Made by a program: the position numbers and the translations under genes
From: Phalacrocorax aristotelis
Taxonomy: Eukaryota; Chordata; Aves; Suliformes; Phalacrocoracidae
Assembly: GCF_949628215.1 (NCBI RefSeq)
Contig: NC_134277.1
Location: 110,129,463-110,193,462, forward strand
Direction: 5' to 3'
Length of the DNA stretch: 64,000 bases
Shown here: piece by piece, positions 62,201-64,000 of the stretch
Numbering within the stretch: the stretch's first letter is position 1
How the letters are laid out: each line of letters opens with the position of its first letter
Notes under the pieces: generated by a model
What the model was told of the DNA's origin: nothing
Seen by the model: only the letters and a program-made list of their open reading frames with translations
Databases searched by the model: none

Positions 62201-63193
62201 ATGTAAAAGATACATATGTTAAAACCAAACAGTAATAGAATCATAGAATCATAAAATCATTAAAGTTGGAAAACAGCCTTAAGATCATCGAGTCCAATAT
62301 CACTGCCAAGTCCACCACAAAACCATATCCTCAAGCACCACATCTACCCTTCTTTTAAATACCTCCAGGGATGGAGACTCAACCACCTCCCTGGGCAGCC
62401 TGTTCCAATGCCCGACAACCTTTTTGGTGAAGAGGTTTTTTCTAATGTCCAACCTAAACTTCCCCTGGTGCAGCTTGAGGCCATTTCGTCTTGTCCTATC
62501 ACTAGTTAATTGGGAGAAGAGACCGACCCCCGCCTCGCTACAACCTCCTTTCAGGTAGTTGTAGAGAGCGATAAGGTCTCCCCTCAGCCTCCTTTTCTCC
62601 AGACTAAACAATCCCAATTCCCTCAGCCACTCCTCATAATTGAATTGCAACTCAGGTTTCTTTGTATAGTGACATTTAAAGAAAATAAATTTCCTTACAT
62701 TAGAACTGGAAGAAGAGTTGTGTAGTACCTCTAATGGGTCATGGCATACAGAGCTTTTATGTTACATCAGTGAGTTCAGTGATGATAGACTTCTCCTGGG
62801 TTAAATTAAGGAACAAGGAGTTAGTTTAATTTATCTGCAGTCGTTAAAAATCATCAGTGGTGGTCTTCGTTTTCTTCCAAAACAACAGCCCCTGCACTAC
62901 AGAACAGTATTATTATTATTTGTAATGACAGGCTCATGACACTCGTCGTTAGTTGAGTGTTAGTCACCTTTGAAATAACCACACATATATAATTGAAAAT
63001 TTTAATAATAGGTTGGTAATATCTGTTACTTTTGTTTTCCTTTTTGTCAAATAGGTCTCCTTTTTGTGAAGAAATAATCTGTTGTAGGGGGGACCAAGTG
63101 CGACTCGCAGTTCGTGTACGAGTGTTCACGTACCCTGAATCTGCATGTGCTGTTTGGATCATGTTTGCTTGTAAATACCGCTCTGTCCTTTGA
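41212..63193 (+). CDS. CEP76: CEP76, centrosomal protein of 76 kDa
   Basis: Centriolar protein that binds CP110 and limits extra rounds of centriole duplication. Twelve coding exons: 41212-41274, 42379-42534, 42874-42955, 43313-43537, 44614-44799, 53307-53404, 54066-54194, 56997-57188, 59104-59270, 60460-60793, 61973-62190, 63055-63193. Frame is kept throughout, giving 1,989 nt or 662 aa; human CEP76 is 659 aa. The order is an N-terminal helical region (about 1-100), a C2-like domain (about 100-270), then a transglutaminase-like/peptidase-like region with [10 protein letters not shown] (Cys380) and HTWVM (His411), and a conserved C-terminus ending KYRSVL. All splice sites are GT/AG and there are no internal stops. 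The intron between exons 5 and 6 carries a 6.5-kb provirus, yet the exons are intact. It shares its promoter with PSMG2. Confidence 0.97.
41841..41865 (+). repeat. (CATCCCTC)n short tandem repeat
   Basis: About three copies of an 8-mer in CEP76 intron 1, just beyond the GC-rich block. Confidence 0.8.
42379..42534 (+). CDS. CEP76: CEP76 exon 2
   Basis: 52 codons, acceptor TTTCAG, donor GTAAGT. It contains [20 protein letters not shown] and [11 protein letters not shown], the N-terminal helical module. Confidence 0.96.
42874..42955 (+). CDS. CEP76: CEP76 exon 3
   Basis: 82 nt, acceptor TTCCAG, donor GTATGT. It encodes a divergent, polar linker of about 27 residues ending in lysines. This is the most variable part of the protein between bird and mammal. 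Confidence 0.88.
43313..43537 (+). CDS. CEP76: CEP76 exon 4
   Basis: 225 nt, acceptor TTACAG, donor GTAAGG. It contains [20 protein letters not shown] and [14 protein letters not shown], the start of the C2-like domain. Confidence 0.96.
   Translation, partial: LTLTQHGGIFTFRFWVEKLFWNIFRNRSLCLAKSVLPSLCVYIFEISDSVLNLCPVPVSRIFMMVFYLKYTRIA
44614..44799 (+). CDS. CEP76: CEP76 exon 5
   Basis: 186 nt, acceptor GGCAG, donor GTAAGG. It encodes [20 protein letters not shown] and FMEWRSVL, part of the C2-like domain. The provirus begins 181 bases after this exon. Confidence 0.96.
44975..44979. repeat. Target-site duplication, left copy
   Basis: ATACT directly before the left LTR, repeated as ATACT at 51,512-51,516 directly after the right LTR. 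A 5-bp duplication is typical of ERVL (class III) integrations. Confidence 0.9.
44980..45479 (-). repeat. 3' LTR of the provirus
   Basis: 500 bp, starting TGTTGTGG and ending CCAGCACA on the plus strand. On the sense strand it contains CCAAT boxes, an ATATAT TATA-like core (about 45,290-45,297) and an ATTAAA that may serve polyadenylation (about 45,090-45,100). It lacks the pentamer expansion of the other LTR. Confidence 0.93.
45480..45951 (-). mobile_element. Provirus internal 3' region and polypurine tract
   Basis: The sense strand immediately before the 3' LTR is purine-rich (AAGGGGTGGAGAA, about 45,480-45,492), the expected plus-strand primer. The rest is short and carries only the frame-changed end of integrase. 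No envelope or dUTPase frame is visible. Confidence 0.75.
45952..46332 (-). pseudogene. ERVL integrase C-terminal part, downstream of in-frame stop
   Basis: It continues the pol frame after the TGA at 46,333-46,335. It includes the [12 protein letters not shown] segment, whose Glu is the third residue of the D,D-35-E catalytic set, and the start of the C-terminal region. The frame is lost near 45,960; the last residues are in another frame. Confidence 0.85.
46333..49047 (-). pseudogene. ERVL pol: protease, reverse transcriptase, RNase H, integrase N-terminal and core (interrupted)
   Basis: A 904-codon open frame. In order: retropepsin with DTGA (about residues 30-34), RT with motif [10 protein letters not shown] and motif B LPQGW, RNase H with FTDGS, CTDS and RHVDAH, and integrase with an HHCC zinc module (HDTSGH, CDTC) and the first two catalytic Asp (QIDY, SDNGTHF). 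The RT catalytic box reads YIAD instead of the family YxDD (Ala codon at 48,127-48,129), so RT should be inactive. A TGA stop follows GTHF, so integrase is cut before its catalytic Glu. The copy is therefore non-autonomous. The ATG used is the first in frame; pol is normally made as a Gag-Pol fusion. Confidence 0.93.
49111..50190 (-). pseudogene. ERVL gag, C-terminal part
   Basis: Open in the same frame as pol. From the first Met (50,013) it gives 300 codons: a helical, Trp-rich capsid-like region ([32 protein letters not shown]), then a coiled Gln/Glu-rich segment ([14 protein letters not shown]) and a basic tail. The frame stays open upstream of that Met to about 50,190, where it must change to join the middle part. 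It ends in TGA (49,111-49,113). A second in-frame stop, TAG (49,069-49,071), lies before pol. Confidence 0.8.
50102..50443 (-). pseudogene. ERVL gag, middle part in a shifted frame
   Basis: 113 codons in a frame different from the gag pieces on both sides. It contains the helical stretch [18 protein letters not shown] and two Cys (VCGLKC). The frame changes appear near 50,450 and 50,190, so gag carries two small indels. The part beyond about 50,190 is probably out of frame. Confidence 0.7.
50395..50919 (-). pseudogene. Hydrophobic frame at the 5' end of the provirus gag region
   Basis: It starts at ATG 50,919 (context CAGCACCATGT), 40 bases after the primer site, and gives 174 codons. It shows about four hydrophobic stretches: near residues 5-30 ([16 protein letters not shown]), 33-60 ([20 protein letters not shown]), a third with [16 protein letters not shown], and a fourth with [16 protein letters not shown]. 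Its last part is out of frame with the following gag piece. It resembles a multi-pass membrane segment rather than a normal matrix domain. I do not recognise a family; it may be the N-terminus of this lineage's Gag or a separate frame. Confidence 0.6.
50960..50977 (-). promoter_or_regulatory. Primer binding site, tRNA-Lys type
   Basis: The sense strand reads TGGCACCCAACGTGGGGC, 7 bases inside the 5' LTR. It matches the 3' end of tRNA-Lys1,2 (complement TGGCGCCCAACGTGGGGC) at 17 of 18 positions. Confidence 0.85.
50985..51511 (-). repeat. 5' LTR of the provirus
   Basis: 527 bp with the same TG..CA ends as the 3' LTR. By eye it differs at about a dozen positions plus length changes, chiefly a CACGC-type pentamer expansion at about 51,242-51,290. 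A sense-strand TATA-like core lies at about 51,321-51,328 with CCAAT boxes nearby. Confidence 0.93.
51242..51290. repeat. (ACGCC/GCGCC)n pentamer tract inside the 5' LTR
   Basis: Tandem ACGCC units grading into GCGCC and C-rich sequence. It is absent from the 3' LTR and accounts for most of the 27-bp length difference between the two. Confidence 0.88.
51512..51516. repeat. Target-site duplication, right copy
   Basis: ATACT directly after the right LTR, identical to 44,975-44,979. Confidence 0.9.
52998..53172 (-). mobile_element. CR1 LINE 3' fragment
   Basis: The plus strand shows the CR1 antisense signature: GGTTGGAAAAGACCT, ATCATCAGGTCCAACT, then CACCTCCAGGGATGGTGACTC and GGGCAGCCTGTTCCAAT. 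It is 5' truncated, lies in the intron before CEP76 exon 6, and is antisense to the gene. Confidence 0.9.
53307..53404 (+). CDS. CEP76: CEP76 exon 6
   Basis: 98 nt, acceptor CAAAG, donor GTAAGT. It encodes [17 protein letters not shown] and ends the C2-like domain. The upstream intron (44,800-53,306) would be about 2 kb without the provirus. Confidence 0.95.
54066..54194 (+). CDS. CEP76: CEP76 exon 7
   Basis: 43 whole codons, acceptor TGCAG, donor GTTTGT. It encodes [20 protein letters not shown] and the [10 protein letters not shown] motif. Confidence 0.96.
54920..55481 (-). mobile_element. Solo LTR, ERVL-like family
   Basis: 562 bp from TGTGGTGG to CCAATACA on the plus strand, with flanking 5-mers AAGGG and AAGGC (4 of 5 match) as an eroded target duplication. 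It shares blocks with the other LTRs: the GGTTTAATA core, ATGGAATATCCCTTTGGTCAG, and an AATTAACTCC end. The shared block order puts its sense strand on minus, like the provirus. No internal sequence is present, so it is a recombination remnant. Confidence 0.82.
55984..56004 (+). repeat. Poly(T) tract
   Basis: 21 T in the CEP76 intron between exons 7 and 8. No retroposon could be identified next to it. Confidence 0.9.
56519..56660 (+). repeat. Strand-asymmetric G/T-rich tract
   Basis: About 140 bases almost without C and with few A on the plus strand, with multiple runs of three to seven G. It can form G-quadruplexes on the non-template strand of CEP76. The open frames on either strand (poly-Lys/Pro on minus, Gly/Val/Phe on plus) are compositional artefacts. 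Confidence 0.75.
56997..57188 (+). CDS. CEP76: CEP76 exon 8
   Basis: 64 whole codons, acceptor TTCAG, donor GTATGT. It encodes [20 protein letters not shown], a Gly5 stretch (IIGGGGGK; human has four Gly) and [13 protein letters not shown]. Confidence 0.97.
57189..59103 (+). other. CEP76 intron 8
   Basis: 1.9 kb, AT-rich, with a polyT tract near 57,567-57,580. No gene or mobile element is recognised. Confidence 0.65.
59104..59270 (+). CDS. CEP76: CEP76 exon 9, transglutaminase-like motifs
   Basis: 167 nt, acceptor CCTAG, donor GTGAGT. It encodes [20 protein letters not shown], then [14 protein letters not shown]. The Cys380 and His411 contexts are those of the transglutaminase-like fold. 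Confidence 0.97.
59614..60212 (-). mobile_element. Solo LTR, close relative of the provirus LTR
   Basis: About 599 bp. The left end (CGTTGTCGTTTAACCCC) aligns to the provirus LTR start with the terminal T changed to C; the right end is CCCAGCACA. Shared blocks are CGCAGCCGCTTGCTCGCTCAC, GGGGGAGAGAATCAGAAG and CAGTTTAATA. Sense strand is minus by comparison with the provirus. The flanks (GGAAC and TTCTA) show no clear target duplication. Confidence 0.82.
60460..60793 (+). CDS. CEP76: CEP76 exon 10
   Basis: 334 nt, acceptor TTAG, donor GTAATA. It encodes [20 protein letters not shown], the [15 protein letters not shown] segment and [11 protein letters not shown]. It is the largest CEP76 exon. 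Confidence 0.96.
61973..62190 (+). CDS. CEP76: CEP76 exon 11
   Basis: 218 nt, acceptor CACAG, donor GTAAGT. It contains [20 protein letters not shown], then [20 protein letters not shown]. Confidence 0.97.
62236..62645 (-). mobile_element. CR1 LINE 3' fragment with ORF2 C-terminus
   Basis: Antisense to CEP76 in its last intron. The minus strand reads the end of CR1 ORF2 ([49 protein letters not shown]). The plus strand starts with ATAGAATCATAAAATCATT, the characteristic CR1 3' terminal repeats in reverse. It is 5' truncated, as CR1 copies usually are. Confidence 0.95.
63055..63193 (+). CDS. CEP76: CEP76 exon 12 (last coding)
   Basis: 139 nt, acceptor AATAG, stop TGA at 63,191-63,193. It encodes [20 protein letters not shown], then [23 protein letters not shown], the invariant end of CEP76. 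Confidence 0.97.
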
Positions 63194-63383
63194 AAAAAAG
63201 CCCAAAGTCATTCAGATCTTTTTTGGTCCAAAATAATGTATGTGGGTATGAAATTACGCAGTTGAAAACTAATACTGTATTTTATGTAAATGTCACTGAT
63301 TTTTAATACCACAGTGTGTGTGTTGAAGAGGATTGTGTACACAGTAATGATTGTATTTATAAAGAGAATTTATTCTTATTTTT

Positions 63384-63389
63384 AATAAA
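63384..63389 (+). promoter_or_regulatory. CEP76 candidate polyadenylation signal
   Basis: AATAAA about 190 bases after the stop codon, in an AT-rich 3' UTR. Confidence 0.75.
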
Positions 63390-63393
63390 AGTT

Positions 63394-64000
63394 ACTTTTA
63401 ATACTTAGAAAAGTGGGTCAAGTTACTAAAACGTGTGCATAAAATACTAACTTCTCTTCTGCAGTTCTGAATTGGTGTGAGAATTCATTTAGGAAAAAGC
63501 CTGGTTTGCCTCTCCAGGGTAAGAGAACCTGTTTTACCTCTCCTCTCTGTGTAGGGTCCGGAGTGTCCTTTGTGAGTGGCTGTGATCCAGAAATACTGCA
63601 GTTAAAGCAGGTGTCCTTTCCGCAACAAAATTTATTTCTGCCTCTCTTGGACCTAGCTATGGCTTCTACATTCAGCCTCAAAGAACAGTTGACAGGTATA
63701 GGTAATCTTGTTATTCTAGGAATTTAATAATACATGTTTAAAATTAATGTTTAAAATTAAGACTCAGATGCTGAACATGTGAATAGCTGTGCTGGGTTAG
63801 GTAAAGTCATTCAACCTGATGCCTTTTTCCTGACATTAAGTTTCTGAGGTAGAAGTTGTGGCCAGGCCACTTTGCTTAACAGCCATTCATGTTTTTGTCT
63901 CAGATCCATACTTAATCTGTGGTTCTGCTTGTCTTAAACCTGTGGGTGGTGGTTTTGCTCAGTGTCTTCATCCTTTCAGAAATGGGAAGCAATTGGACTT
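63394..64000 (+). other. Sequence downstream of CEP76, with an unrecognised open segment
   Basis: By human gene order SPIRE1 should follow on this strand, but I do not recognise any SPIRE1 exon here. The segment 63,555-63,695 is open on plus (47 codons), flanked by a good acceptor (CTGTGTAG) and a GTATAG donor, in phase 1 at both ends. I assign no family; it may be chance. Confidence 0.4.

Noticed and set aside
62300-62650. 116-codon minus-strand frame as a host gene
   Set aside because: The translation is the C-terminus of CR1 LINE ORF2 and the flanks have CR1 3' repeats.
1-64000. tRNA, rRNA, snoRNA or CRISPR features
   Set aside because: None recognised by eye; CRISPR arrays are not expected in a vertebrate genome. 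Short structured RNAs in introns could be missed without a covariance-model search.

Overview
The window is nuclear DNA from a bird. The evidence is the gene order PTPN2 – PSMG2 – CEP76 (the same neighbourhood as human 18p11.21), CR1 LINE fragments, and ERVL-type LTRs of the kind common in avian genomes. The species cannot be named from sequence alone. All exon calls come from reading splice sites and comparing translations with known vertebrate families by eye; no alignment or RNA data were available.

Region 1 (1 to about 26.0 kb, + strand) is the 3' two thirds of PTPN2, the T-cell protein tyrosine phosphatase TC-PTP. The first exons lie upstream of the window. Eight exons are visible (human exons 3 to 10), including the catalytic phosphatase exon. 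Both alternative C-termini are readable: a hydrophobic tail (TC48-type, ER anchored) made by reading through exon 9, and a short PRLTDT tail (TC45-type, nuclear) encoded 4.5 kb downstream.

Region 2 (26.0 to 33.7 kb) is the gap between the convergent 3' ends of PTPN2 and PSMG2. No gene is recognised there.

Region 3 (33.7 to 41.03 kb, - strand) is complete PSMG2 (proteasome assembly chaperone PAC2): 7 coding exons, 266 aa. It shares a GC-rich, CpG-island-like promoter with CEP76; the two start codons are 182 bp apart and divergent.

Region 4 (41.2 to 63.4 kb, + strand) is complete CEP76 (centrosomal protein of 76 kDa): 12 coding exons, 662 aa. Its introns hold nearly all the recognisable mobile DNA, all antisense to the gene: a nearly complete 6.5-kb ERVL-like provirus (44,980 to 51,511) with two LTRs, a 5-bp target duplication, a lysine-type primer site and damaged gag and pol; two solo LTRs of related families; and two CR1 3' fragments.

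The last 0.6 kb has no recognised gene, but contains one open, splice-flanked segment worth checking. The most notable points are the preserved PTPN2 dual-tail arrangement with a weak switch donor, the hydrophobic reading frame at the 5' end of the provirus's gag region, the altered reverse transcriptase active site, and the strict antisense orientation of five retroelement insertions in CEP76.
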